This document shows, in pieces, positions 23,591 to 33,261 of a stretch of DNA of 64,000 nt. A program made the translations under genes and the position numbers. This DNA comes from Hydractinia symbiolongicarpus (taxonomy: Eukaryota > Cnidaria > Hydrozoa > Anthoathecata > Hydractiniidae), in assembly GCF_029227915.1 (NCBI RefSeq), contig NC_079880.1, forward strand, positions 32,915,501-32,979,500. Reading direction: 5' to 3'. The notes under the pieces were generated by a model. That model did not search any database. It worked only from the letters and a program-made list of their open reading frames with translations, and was not told the origin of the DNA. Positions within the stretch are counted from its first letter, which is position 1, and each line of letters begins with the position of its first letter.

Positions 23591-24050
23591 AAACATAATC
23601 GGACCATGCGTACATAATCCGGCTGTCCCGGTTCTAAACGGGCCGTTTTCGCAATCTGGGCAGAACAATGCTAGCTAACAAACATGTCTCGCATCAATAA
23701 TATCATCAAAACTTTAAAAAACATAAACAAACCTTACAGAAACCTTTCTATACTTCATTTATATACCATGCCCCTTTTTAAATGCTTTTGTAAAGATTTA
23801 TTTTGAAGGCAAGAGAAGACAAATGCTTAAAAAGGACAGCCATCTTTTTTGCAAACACAATTTCCGTTACTTTGTGCTAGAACTTCATTTAACAAACCAC
23901 ACAAAACTCGCGGCTTTTCACGACAAAGAAGACATACTTTTTTCGGCAACATCAGAGATTTTTTTCGGCAACATCAAAGGAAAATGACGATATCAACTTT
24001 GCCTGTTACAGACACACAAACAGACACACTCTCCGTATTATTATAAGAGA

Positions 24051-24792
24051 CTAGTAGATAAGGCCCGTGGAAAAATCCACTTAGGCAGAAGGACAATGGA
24101 AAAGTAGGTTGTTTTAGATTTTTTGCCGACGTCAGCAGTGCAATTACAAAAATATTTGGCGAAATTTAGTTTATTCGTTGCCTGTACTATGCAGATGTTA
24201 AAACGCTGACCAAGAAAATGTATATGATCATATCTTTTTGATAAGCAGTTAATGAGACATAAGGGTTTTAACATTTTGCTGATGTCAGCAATGGCCAGTC
24301 AAACCCCCCTAATTTTTTTTTTAAAAATTTGTATACCTGCTGCCTTCATTGTATAGGTCTTGAAACGCTTATCAAGAAAATGTATAGGATCGCGTATTTT
24401 TGACAAACGGTTGCAGAGATATTTAGGATTTGAAGGTTTTTTGATGACGTCATCAACCCGTCCATTCCGAAACGGATTCGGGAACCCAGGTTTGGGAAAA
24501 TTACCCAAATTGGTCCTAGTTGGTCCCTAGTTACCCACGCGGTGAAAAATCATTGACGTCACCACCTCGTTTCCAAGTTATTTGGCCTCAAAGTTTTAGG
24601 TGCACTGTAATGGCTTCATTAATTTAATATAGGATATTGACGTTAAAGTAGTGTTATTTTCGTCGCGTCGTAACGTCAGAAAATTTAACATATTAGACAT
24701 GCATTTTTCGGAAACATCAAAGGAAAATGAAGACATCCACTTTGCCTGTCACAGACACACAGACAGACACACCTAGCGTATTATTATAGAGA
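24051..24792 (-). mobile_element. Non-autonomous Helitron unit, 742 bp
   Basis: It begins CTAGTAGATAAGGCCCGTGG with the GTGGAAAAATCCAC hairpin and ends GCGTATTATTATAGAGA at 24792, followed by T. The interior repeats the TGATGACGTCATCA and CCCGTCCATTCCGAAACG blocks of the 11.8-14.9 kb units. It forms the right end of the whole array. Confidence 0.8.
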
Positions 24793-25570
24793 TATACTGC
24801 TGTTTGATTTTTAGCTGGACAGGGTAACAACGGGCAGTTTTCGCTGTGTTTCTTTAAACCGAAATTGCAATAAAAGTTTTACGTCTGTACGTACGTATAA
24901 ACTGTTTTACGTCTATCAGATGTCACGATTAATTTTTGATCTTTCACAGGAACGTTTTCCCTAAAATATTGCAAATATTTTGATTTTTAAATGTTACAAA
25001 ATTTTCCACAAAGTAAAGTTGTTTTAGCTGCGTAGGATAACAACAGGTTGTTAACTGTCTGTTTGTTTGAACTGAAGTTAGGATAGTTTTTTGAAAATGG
25101 GTATTATGCCGAAATGTATGTGCGAAAGTATACCTGTACAAATCACTCAGCCCAGTGTTAACAAAAAGCTGTTACCTGTGTGTCTATTTAACAGAAGTTG
25201 CGCTAATCTGTTGTTTGAAATGGTATTAAACCTATATGGATGTGCAACATTGTTTACGTGTACTAAGCGCTCAACCTGGATTGAAATTCACTTTTTAAGT
25301 TTTGCCAGAAACATTTTAAAAATATTCGCTAAGAAAGGCACAACATATAAACTGTATTTTTGCAGAAAAGTTATTAATTTAAAAAATATATGGCACCTGT
25401 AACATCTTACTGTTGTGTGTGCTTCACATAATTTTATGATAAACTGCATACTTGTACTAAAGCGCACAGTTTACAAAACGTATAAATCGCTCTATACCAG
25501 ACGTTTAATGCCAGGTGTTATAGTTACTCGTGACTAAACCAGACATTTCAACGCCAGGTCCCCTGCCTAG
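24793..25570 (+). mobile_element. Decayed Helitron in plus orientation, inverted relative of the 7.3-8.9 kb copy
   Basis: Segments such as TTTAAACCGAAATTGCAAT near 24855 are reverse complements of the satellite part at 8200-8290. The end reads CCAGACATTTCAACGCCAGG, then CCCTGCCTAG followed by T, resembling the hairpin and CTAG of the copy at 7286 at roughly two thirds of positions. The 5' TC end is not visible. Moderate confidence. Confidence 0.45.
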
Positions 25571-25637
25571 TTAGTAAAAAGGCTATGTGAGCATATATAA
25601 GATACACATGTAAAGTTTTTCATATAGATATATTCAT

Positions 25638-25706
25638 GCCCTGTTGGTCTAATGGCTATGACACTCATGCGAGTGAGAGATCCAGGTTCAAATCCTGGAC
25701 AGGGCT
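25638..25706 (+). tRNA. tRNA-like sequence with a shortened anticodon arm
   Basis: GCCCTGT (25638-25644) pairs perfectly with ACAGGGC (25699-25705). The T arm CCAGG-TTCAAAT-CCTGG is perfect. The D arm has GTC/GAC with GG in the loop, and A- and B-box promoters are recognisable. The anticodon arm is abnormal: CTCAT pairs with GTGAG (one G-T) around only four bases, GCGA, so a seven-base loop cannot form, and the total length is 69 instead of about 72-73. It is either a tRNA pseudogene or the head of a SINE. No anticodon can be assigned safely. Confidence 0.42.
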
Positions 25707-26439
25707 AGGAAAAACATAATTATCTCGCACCAGGTAAAAGTTTTGCCTTTTTCGTGGACTTCTCTGATTATTTCTATATCTTGACTTTTTAATGTTTTTG
25801 TCATTGGAACCAAGTTATCTTTTAATCCCAGATTTATCAAAAAATGATAGTTTTTTTGGCGTTATGACCGATTTAAATACTTGCATTGGCACATAATTCT
25901 GCTAACATGATTCACTGTATATATATTGACCTGATATAAATTTGAGACCTTTGTTTAAGCTATTAAATTTGAAATATTTGCAACTCAATATTTTCTATAC
26001 TTCTGGACTAATATGATACATATCTTAGATATGTTAAGTATGCGTAATCTTTGAGTTGTAGGGGGGAGATTTTCTATTAAGGTGCCTGCCCCTGCCTTGT
26101 CGTTCCCTTGCCTTGCCTAACCCTGCCTTGCTGATTCCTCTTCCTGTTTCCTTGCCTGCCTTTACCTACCCATCCTATGCCTTTTCTGGTGCCTGCATAC
26201 TATGCCCTTGCCTGTAGGACATTGAGATTGTCGTTTTTTTATGCTCACAGACTTAACCACCTCCGTATTCTTTGCATTTAGAATTCTGTTTTTGATGCTT
26301 GCAAATACCACTTCCTCTGCATGGCTTGCACGTTGAAGTTATCGTTCTTTTTTATTTTAAGGGTCAATATGGATCTGCAAATCTCATATAGCTTTCATAT
26401 AGCTCATATTTCATAGTGTTGTCGTCATTATTCTCTTTT
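25707..26439. other. Non-coding, includes a CCTTGCC-rich pyrimidine repeat
   Basis: From about 26080 to 26215 the plus strand is a degenerate array on CCCTTGCCTTGCCT themes. The rest is AT-rich with no gene seen. Confidence 0.6.
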
Positions 26440-27365
26440 AGCCGCAGAACCTGAGAAAAAAACTGCCACTGAGTATGCATTGGCTGTGTCGCCAATGAAA
26501 AACAGCAAGAAATCAAACAAAGCATACTTCAATATTGAGTTGGAGACGCAGCATGATGTTAAAAGTGTTCTATGTTTCTCGCCGTCTAAACGTCGATTAT
26601 TTGAAACAGCAGCAAATGATAGAACTGGGTGTGAAATCAAGAATGTATCTATTAAAGATAACGAAATTGTCTTTGTCTCCGACTACTCGAAATTATGTAC
26701 GAAGAAGCTATAATTTCCAAAAACCAACATGTACTTCTTCTACTCGATCAGTGAAGTCATTAATCAAGTTCCATTGAATAGCCATGTGAATGTATCAGGA
26801 GTATTGGACCTGAACGAGGCAGAATATGTTTCGGTAGGAAATGATGAAGTACAAATCCGCAAAGGATTTTTGATTGATGACACTGGTCACCTTATGGCGT
26901 GAATATGCTCAATTGACAAGTGGTAGCACTTACGATTTTTTGTACCTCATAAAAATCAGTTATGGAGGTTTTACTAACTGTTAACAACACATCCTACACA
27001 ATAAGTGAAAAACAGATAGAAGATTACACATCACCAGAAAGAAATGCACCAACACAACTTCTTCATGCAACAACTGTTGCCATAGCAGTTACTGATAGCC
27101 ATATGTGTCATTTGACCTGCAACTGCCATACCGCAACAGAAAGAAAGATTGTACAAGTGCCAGAAGTGTTCGAGTGTTAAGTTGCAAGAAATACTACGTA
27201 AAAAGTCTACCAAGAAGTTTACTATGTTATGTTATGGCAGCCATTATGCACTTCAATGCCATGAACCTTAATATCAACTGCATTTCCAGCATATTTGGTT
27301 GCAGACATGGAGTTCAAGCAGCTTTCATTGCTTCTCTTGGCTACATAAAACAACTTTCATTTTAA
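26440..27365 (+). pseudogene. OB-fold (RPA-like) single-strand DNA binding protein relic
   Basis: The first piece (26440-26712) reads YFNIELETQHDVKSVLCFSP with KRRLFETAA, a module I associate with OB-fold proteins common in cnidarian and fish genomes. A second piece (26730-26900) has VNVSGVLDLNEAEYVSVG and KGFLIDDTGHL, then in another frame LWREYAQLTSGSTYDFLYLI, the usual strand order of an RPA-type OB fold. A third piece (26962-27230) has MCHLTCNCHTATERK and a later CKKYYV, resembling the zinc ribbon that follows such folds. Several frame changes make it dead. Function and host element are uncertain; the link to mobile elements is inference. Confidence 0.5.
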
Positions 27366-27774
27366 TCCCTCAACTGGAAATGTAGTGAAATTGATGCCAT
27401 TATAGAAGGAACCAGTTCTACCTTTATTTTTATCATAATGTTGTGGGGGGAGGGGTTAAGGATACTTAAAACATAAAAAGGGCATTTTTGCCATATTTTT
27501 AATTTTCACATCATTGGAAACCTTATAATTCATGAAAGATTTATTAATTCCGCCCAAATTAAAATTTTTAAAAACGGTAGGTAGGGGTAGCAAATAAGAC
27601 ATTGTTCGCCACAGCACAATAGGCATTTCGTCCAGGACACGAAAGGATCTACTGCGAACGTAGTATATAGCGCGTGTAATTTCAAGCCGCCCGCCGCTTC
27701 TAGTTTCCATAGTTCTTTTACCTAGGTGGATTTTTTCACGGGATTCTCGACTATATTTAATATTAATAGGTAGG

Positions 27775-27860
27775 ATAGATAGATAGATGTGCATAATTTA
27801 CATGGCTAGCCTCGCAAATATCAAGGGATATACCCTGTCTATTATTTCCAGGATGGGTTT
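27775..27860 (-). mobile_element. 3' fragment of the tRNA-derived SINE family
   Basis: The 80 bp containing TTACATGGCTAGCCTCGCAA and GGATATACCCTGTCTATTAT match the 3' part of the SINE at 17088-17432 with few differences. A GATAGATAGATAGAT tail lies on the left. The tRNA-like head is missing, so it is 5'-truncated. Confidence 0.8.
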
Positions 27861-27997
27861 AAAGGCAAGACAATTTTATAAGAATTGATATAACTTCTTT
27901 GTGGACTATTAGCCAAATTCATAGGCCGGAAGAATGGGCGCTAACGTTTTGCTTGTGGGGAAAAAATCCATAATGGGGGGTTTGTTGGACTTCTAAA

Positions 27998-28474
27998 ATG
28001 AAGCGAATGGAGTCAAACACCAAACGAGAATGGTATGAATTTGGTAATAAATCAGCCACAGAACTTCACAAAAAAAGATTTAGAAATGCCAAACAAAAAT
28101 TGGAAACTGCTAGAAATACAATGAACCAAAATATAAATATTCCATCCTCATTAAAAGTACGAAGAACCCTAACGAAATCTAGTTCATACATCTTTTCTAA
28201 AAAACGTAACCCTTAAATGTTGCAATACAGAAAAAAATTGAAAAAAGCAAATGCTGAAATTTTAAGACTAAATAAAGAACTTACAGAATCCCAAGAAAAA
28301 ATCACTAGGTTAAATAAGGAACTTGCAACTATGAAATTTCAAAACAAGCTATTGGTAAATAATAACAAAAAATACGTTCTGATAATATGTCTATTACTTC
28401 AAAACAGTATAATTTTTCTAACATTAAAAATACGTCAAATTTTCAATATTTATGTGGGTTCATTTGTTTATTGA
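27998..28474 (+). pseudogene. Unrecognised lysine-rich coiled-coil ORF with one in-frame stop
   Basis: A single frame runs from 27998 to 28474, interrupted only by TAA at 28214-28216. Before the stop it is basic (residues 1-72, rich in K, R and N). After it comes a leucine-zipper-like coiled coil (LRLNKELTESQEKITRLNKE) and then a hydrophobic tail. It might be the DNA-binding and coiled-coil part of a transposon protein, since the YqaJ-type relic follows in the opposite direction, but I do not recognise it. Confidence 0.4.
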
Positions 28475-28647
28475 TATCAGCATGTAAAATTTTAATTTCA
28501 TCTGTTTTATAAGTATACACTGTAAACGATTTTTCAATTTGGACAGCTACTATATTTTGATTAATTATTTCATTTATTATGGTGGTAGTGTTTGTTTTAG
28601 TTTGTGGATATATTTTACTATTTTTTGCTCTTTTTTAATGTCATGTC

Positions 28648-29580
28648 TTATAATGTTTTCGTTGTTAAGGCTACACCACAATAATCATGATCAGCTAAAG
28701 CATTAGCTAATTTTAATGTGTATTTGTATTGGAGTTGCTGGTAGTTTCCCAAAATCAGTTTATACACTTGGTAAACGTGCTGCTCTAAAGGTTTTTCATT
28801 TTTGAGTTTTTCCTTTAAAGTTTTCATAATTGAAGTGACATCCCTTTTAAAATAAGATTCACTTGGATCTGCAGCATTAAGAACAACTTTTCCATTTTTC
28901 TTTTTTACATTTCCTGACTTAACTTTTATAGCCTTTAACGGAACCATTGGAATAGAGCATTTTTTAGACCGCCGATGCTATTTTTGTAACTGTTGTGTCA
29001 CAGTCAGTTCCAAAATTTGATTGCCAGTGTCGTGGAAATGTTTTAAAAATAACAAAACTACAAGAACGTGACAACATAAGCCACTTGCACCAACTGGACA
29101 ACTGGAATGAGCTTTTTGAGGGTACCCCTTTTAAAAAAAAGCACTGCTGGCCTTGCTTCAGTACCATATATATGACTTTTTTACCATTGCTTTTACATAT
29201 GTACACAAATTATCAACTAAAGTTACTATCTTTCTACTCTGTAACATTCTAATAGCTTTTTCTTGCTGGCCTAAACTACCATATGTTTTCATTTTGCAGT
29301 AGTTCTTAAATATATCTTCATTGATAAGTGGTAGATTCTCATCTTTTTTACACCACTTAGTTGTAGTTGCAGGAATATCTGTGGGATCTAAGCTACAACT
29401 AAACTTGTAATTTTTATTTGCTTTGTCTTCTAGACGTTTTACTAAACGAGGATATCGCATAAACTTTCTAATTTTATCTGGAGTTCTTGAACATTACCTG
29501 CGGCACACTGACCTATATTTTTTAGCCATTGTGAACATTCTTCACGGCTGTAATTGCTAACATCCTTTGTATTGTCCATG
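28648..29580 (-). pseudogene. N-terminal/SWIM part of an ISL2EU-type YqaJ protein, frameshifted
   Basis: Read on the minus strand from the ATG at 29580: a SAP-like start (SREECSQWLKNIG), a frame change into RYPRLVKRLEDKANKNY, then TTKWCKKDENLPLI and LVDNLCTYVKAM. A further frame change leads into a SWIM-like cysteine/histidine region, and then DPSESYFKRDVTSIM and YTLKLANALADHDYCGVAL near 28660. This order is the usual N-terminal half of the YqaJ-nuclease proteins of ISL2EU-like elements, so it complements the C-terminal half at 4.1-5.0 kb, though the two are unlinked copies. The nuclease domain itself is missing here. Confidence 0.62.
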
Positions 29581-30003
29581 TTTATAAACTTAATTAATTG
29601 ATATCATAAACAAACTATATATACTATTGCAATATACAACGTTATTCTTCGATTTATTGTTATTTATCTAGCCAAGTACACCAAAACAATCGCTGCCATT
29701 ATGATTTTTTTCCCTACAAGTGAATTCAGACGAACTTGACCGCGCCGTATGAATTTGACTAATGTCACATCATCACCAGATCAGAAAACTAATAAGACAA
29801 ATACGCTACACTTAAATAGAAAAAAAAATGTTAAAAAATTGTAAATAATTATTTCATTCTCTATAGATACTTAAAAAATTATAAAATTATTATATAATGT
29901 TCTTCCAAATGAAAGATTGTAATTTTATCTTGTCTTCTTTATTCAATAATAGCCTATTATATTTTTAATGATTATGTCTTCCTTAAATTTCCTTCTCTTA
30001 ATA
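29581..30003. other. AT-rich, no gene seen
   Basis: About 400 bp of AT-rich sequence without recognisable coding or structured features. Confidence 0.5.
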
Positions 30004-30150
30004 CCGTCGCCGCTCGTTATCTCGACTACCCGCATATCGACCTATTTCACGATCGACGCTCCCTATCTCGACTATCCACTATCTCGATCTTTCGTTATCT
30101 CGATCTTTTTCACCAATTCCGTGGAAGGTCGAGATAACGAGCCTCAACTG
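30004..30150. mobile_element. 147-bp pogo/Tigger-like MITE
   Basis: The inner parts of both ends share CTCGTTATCTCGAC in inverted orientation. The right end in reverse complement reads CAGTTGAGGCTCGTTATC, typical of pogo-type termini, and TA flanks both sides (30002-30003, 30151-30152). The interior repeats the ATCTCGA motif several times. The outermost left bases have diverged. Confidence 0.6.
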
Positions 30151-30714
30151 TAATTGTTTACATAAATTAAATTTCCTTCAAGGAGATGAAACCGGTTGCT
30201 TCGCATTTCTCAATGCTGGAAAATATTGCGCATGAAAAATAATTTCCTCGAAGTTGAAGTTTCGTTATCAATATTTTCCAACCTGTTTGATCGGGTTTGT
30301 GTTCACGTATTTGCGAAAATTGCTTCGCCCCCTCATCATAAATGTTTTAACGTTAAATCTGCCCTTAAAAAGCCGTATTTATTTATGTATTCATTTATTT
30401 ATTGATTATTTTTTTGTTTTACGTCTCCTTGTAAAGTTTTTCTCTTCACTTTTTTGTATATATTTCTGTTTTAATTTTTGTTTTCACTTACATGTGATGG
30501 GAATACATCTTTTTTTGCGTTGTGCTTATTTTCAAAAGAACAATATTTTCAACACTAACTCATGAAATAAAATTCGCATGAATAGAACAATAAAAATAAA
30601 TGAAACAAAAAACAATATCATTGGTTGACACCATTTCGTTATTATTTTTTTCCCAAAGTTTTGTTTGTTTGCTTCTCTAATTTTATACATTGTGTGTCAA
30701 CAAAGTAGAATGAA

Positions 30715-31200
30715 AAGAAGAAGAACAAGAAGAACAAGAGAAAGAAAAAGAACAAGAAGAACAAGGAAAGCAAGAAGAACAAAAAGAACAAAAAGAACAA
30801 GAAGAGCAAGAAGAACAAGAAGAACAAAAAGAACAAGAAGAACAAGGAGAACAAGAAGAACAAGAAGAACAAGAAGAACAAGAAGAACAAGAAGAACAAG
30901 AAGAACAAGAAGAACAAGAAGAACAAGAAGAACAAGAAGAACAAGAAGATCAACAAGAACAAGAAGAACAAGAAGAACAAGAAGAACAAGAAGAACAAGA
31001 AGAACAAGAAGAACAAGAAGAACAAGAAGAACAAGAAGATCAACAAGAACAAGAAGAACAAGAAGAACAAGAAGAACAAGAAGAACAAGAAGAACAAGAA
31101 GAACAAGAAGAACAAGAAGAACAAGAAGAACAAGAAGATCAACAAGAACAAGAAGAAGATCAACAAGAACAACAAGAACAAGAGGAACAAAAAGAAAAAG
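30715..31200. repeat. AAGAAC hexanucleotide array, about 490 bp
   Basis: Long runs of AAGAAC, broken about every 110 bp by an AAGATC-AAC variant near 30945, 31038 and 31135, indicating a higher-order unit. Both strands stay open across it simply because the period is six, so the Arg/Thr-rich and Phe/Leu-rich frames are not evidence of genes. Confidence 0.95.
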
Positions 31201-31998
31201 AAAAAAAACAAGATTAAGACAAGATCAAGACAAGAAAGAAAAGAAAGATAAATCAAAACATAAATGAATGGAAATGCATTAGGAATCTTTTGAAGAAAGG
31301 TTTCGTTTATTCGGGACCTGAAACGTATGGTTTTTGCGAAGAGTGGAATGTGAACAAAAATTCAAGAGTAAATGCAATATTACCGTTAAGAACAAGATTT
31401 TATTGGTGGGGTGTTCCAACACTGCTTAATTTTCGAAGTTTTGTACTGAGTTTAAAAACCATTAAAACTAAAAAAAATTAATAAAAATTATAGGGCCGAA
31501 TAGACGAAACAGTTTTGTAGATCAAATTTCGAAAATATTATTTGACGAAATATTGTTAAAAAAATACACGCAAAAAATTTTTGGTCAATAATTATTCAAT
31601 TTTTAAATTTATATAATATTTTTGTATACATACACTATACAAAAAACAATCTGAATTTAATTTATCATAACATCGGGAAAACAATTTTGTGCTCTTTAAT
31701 CTTTTCAAGCAGTTTCCTTCTGTTCATAAAAGAAAAGTTAGAAAAAAAGAACTGTATGGGTGAAAGATTGGCTCCATCACAGAAGGGGAGCGTATAATAC
31801 AGTTCTGAACGAATTAAAATTGACGGATTTTGAGAACTACCGAAGCTATTTAAGAATGAACACGGATATTTTCAGGTAATTTTGCATATCAAGGGTATAT
31901 CACTGTGACAGTATTTTAGAAACTCATTGACATCGTTAGGCCCAAGATTCAAAAACAGCGAACAATGTTGCGATATCCAATTTCACCTTCACTACTAT
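31201..31998. other. AT-rich, no gene seen
   Basis: Contains only short frames without recognisable domains. Confidence 0.5.
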
Positions 31999-32327
31999 TA
32001 GCTTAAGTCACACGTAATTAATTAATTAATCTAGTACAATTAATGTGTTCAATAAATTAATCTGTAGTGTGATCACGGGAGTTTTTAAATAATTAATTTT
32101 CATCTGATGAACCCATGTAATGAATGAACAAGATTCATTACATGAAGTAACTAATCTGAATTTTCTATTAAATTGAATAAAGAAATAGTTCGCTGAAGTC
32201 ACACAGATTAATCATTTTCAGATTCATTATACATGTGTTGTGAATTTACCGTAATTTCCCAGAATAATCTGATTTAGATTATTAATTAATCAGACTTATT
32301 AATTAATTCGGTCGTGTGACTTAGGCT
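31999..32327. mobile_element. MITE-like fold-back element, about 330 bp
   Basis: The left end TAGCTTAAGTCACACG (31999) and the right end CGTGTGACTTAGGCTA (ending 32327) are inverted repeats with one difference, followed inward on both sides by AATTAATTAAT. The motif GAAGTCACACAGATTAATC inside (near 32194) is a further related piece. The target duplication is unclear. Confidence 0.6.
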
Positions 32328-33261
32328 ATTTACTCTTTTTTACGTGCATAAAGACATTTGAAATGAATGAAAATGCTGAGTGTAAGTTTCGAAAAAAAGT
32401 GAGCAGCTTGTGATTTCCTTTGAAATATTATTGTTCTGACGAAAAATCGGTCAAATAAAAACAAACCATTTTGATTTTATTAGGTCAATTTTTGAATATT
32501 GATTTGTGTTCTTACGTCATTTTAGTATTATCGTTCTATTACTTTTTAATGATATATACACAACAATTTTAGATCAAATTTAGTTCAATATTTTATTTTG
32601 AGAATTGATATGCAAAATTGTTTCGTCAATTCGGGCCTTTACTAATTTAAAATTAACTAAACTGTGACTTATTTCTTCTGATATTTCGTTTGAAATTGAA
32701 TAGAGTTCACTAAAGACAATGCCAGAATTTTGACTTATTATTAGATTTTTTCGACTTTTTGCACCATAAATGTGCCATTATCTATCTATCGTAATTTTGA
32801 TATTGTCCCGAAGTATTTACTCTTTTGACAGCTTTTTAATGACGTAATTGCTTTTTATATTGACGAATTTAATTTCTGTATATTCACCTTTGATGAAAAT
32901 TGGGAAGATAGCCGGAAAATAGCAATTTTGGGCGTTTTCATGTTGACACTATATAAACTTTTTAAATCAAACTGTAGAAAGTCTACTTCAAATATAATTG
33001 CTTCGGCTTTCTCAGTCCCAACTTCAAGGTACAAATATCCTTGGATATTATATTACGCCCTTTGGAAAAGCAATAGTCAACAAGTAAACGTAACCAGTAT
33101 GAAATAACCTGACGACACTTTTATTGTTCATTTTCCAGTTGTTTCTTCTCAAAACTTGATGGAAAAAAGAGGACAAGCCAGAAGTTTCTAAGTAGCAAAT
33201 ATAAATTCTTGTTAGAGAAGGGATGCAACGATTATTATTTCTTCTTTTTAGAGTAAGAATA
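32328..33261. other. Upstream region of the GPCR gene
   Basis: AT-rich, with no obvious TATA box or CpG cluster that I can assign. It must hold the 5' UTR and promoter of the receptor gene or an upstream exon. Confidence 0.35.

Larger units (their letters stand above)
20336..23667 (+). mobile_element. Ginger-type DNA transposon with terminal inverted repeats and 4-bp target duplication
   Basis: The left end TGTTCTGCCCGGAT (20336) and the inverted right end (ATCTGGGCAGAACA ending 23667) match at 13 of 14 positions. ATGC flanks both sides (20332-20335 and 23668-23671). A TGT start, a 4-bp duplication and an integrase-like transposase with a zinc-binding H2C2 domain are the defining traits of Ginger elements, which are related to Gypsy integrases. 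The left subterminal 600 bp consist of repeats of a CATAATCGGGGCAGGCCGG motif, with related pieces near the right end (23590-23640). It is inserted in Helitron DNA, so it is younger than that copy. Confidence 0.85.
18044..24050 (-). mobile_element. Long non-autonomous Helitron copy split by a Ginger transposon
   Basis: It begins on the plus strand with CTAGTCGATTAGGCCCGTGG at 18044 and ends at 24050 with TATTATTATAAGAGA, directly followed by the next CTAG. The stretch at 23940-24010 matches 17935-18000 (CATCAAAGGAAAATGACGA, ATCAACTTTGCCTGT), supporting the 5' end. Removing the Ginger element and its target duplication leaves about 2.7 kb. No helicase, so it is non-autonomous. The assignment of both ends to one copy is inference. 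Confidence 0.55.

Noticed and set aside
30642-31267. 200-codon Arg/Thr-rich plus-strand frame and Phe/Leu-rich minus-strand frame
   Set aside because: An AAGAAC repeat of period six keeps frames open on both strands; opposite frames over the same repeat cannot both be genes and neither has non-repetitive sequence of note.
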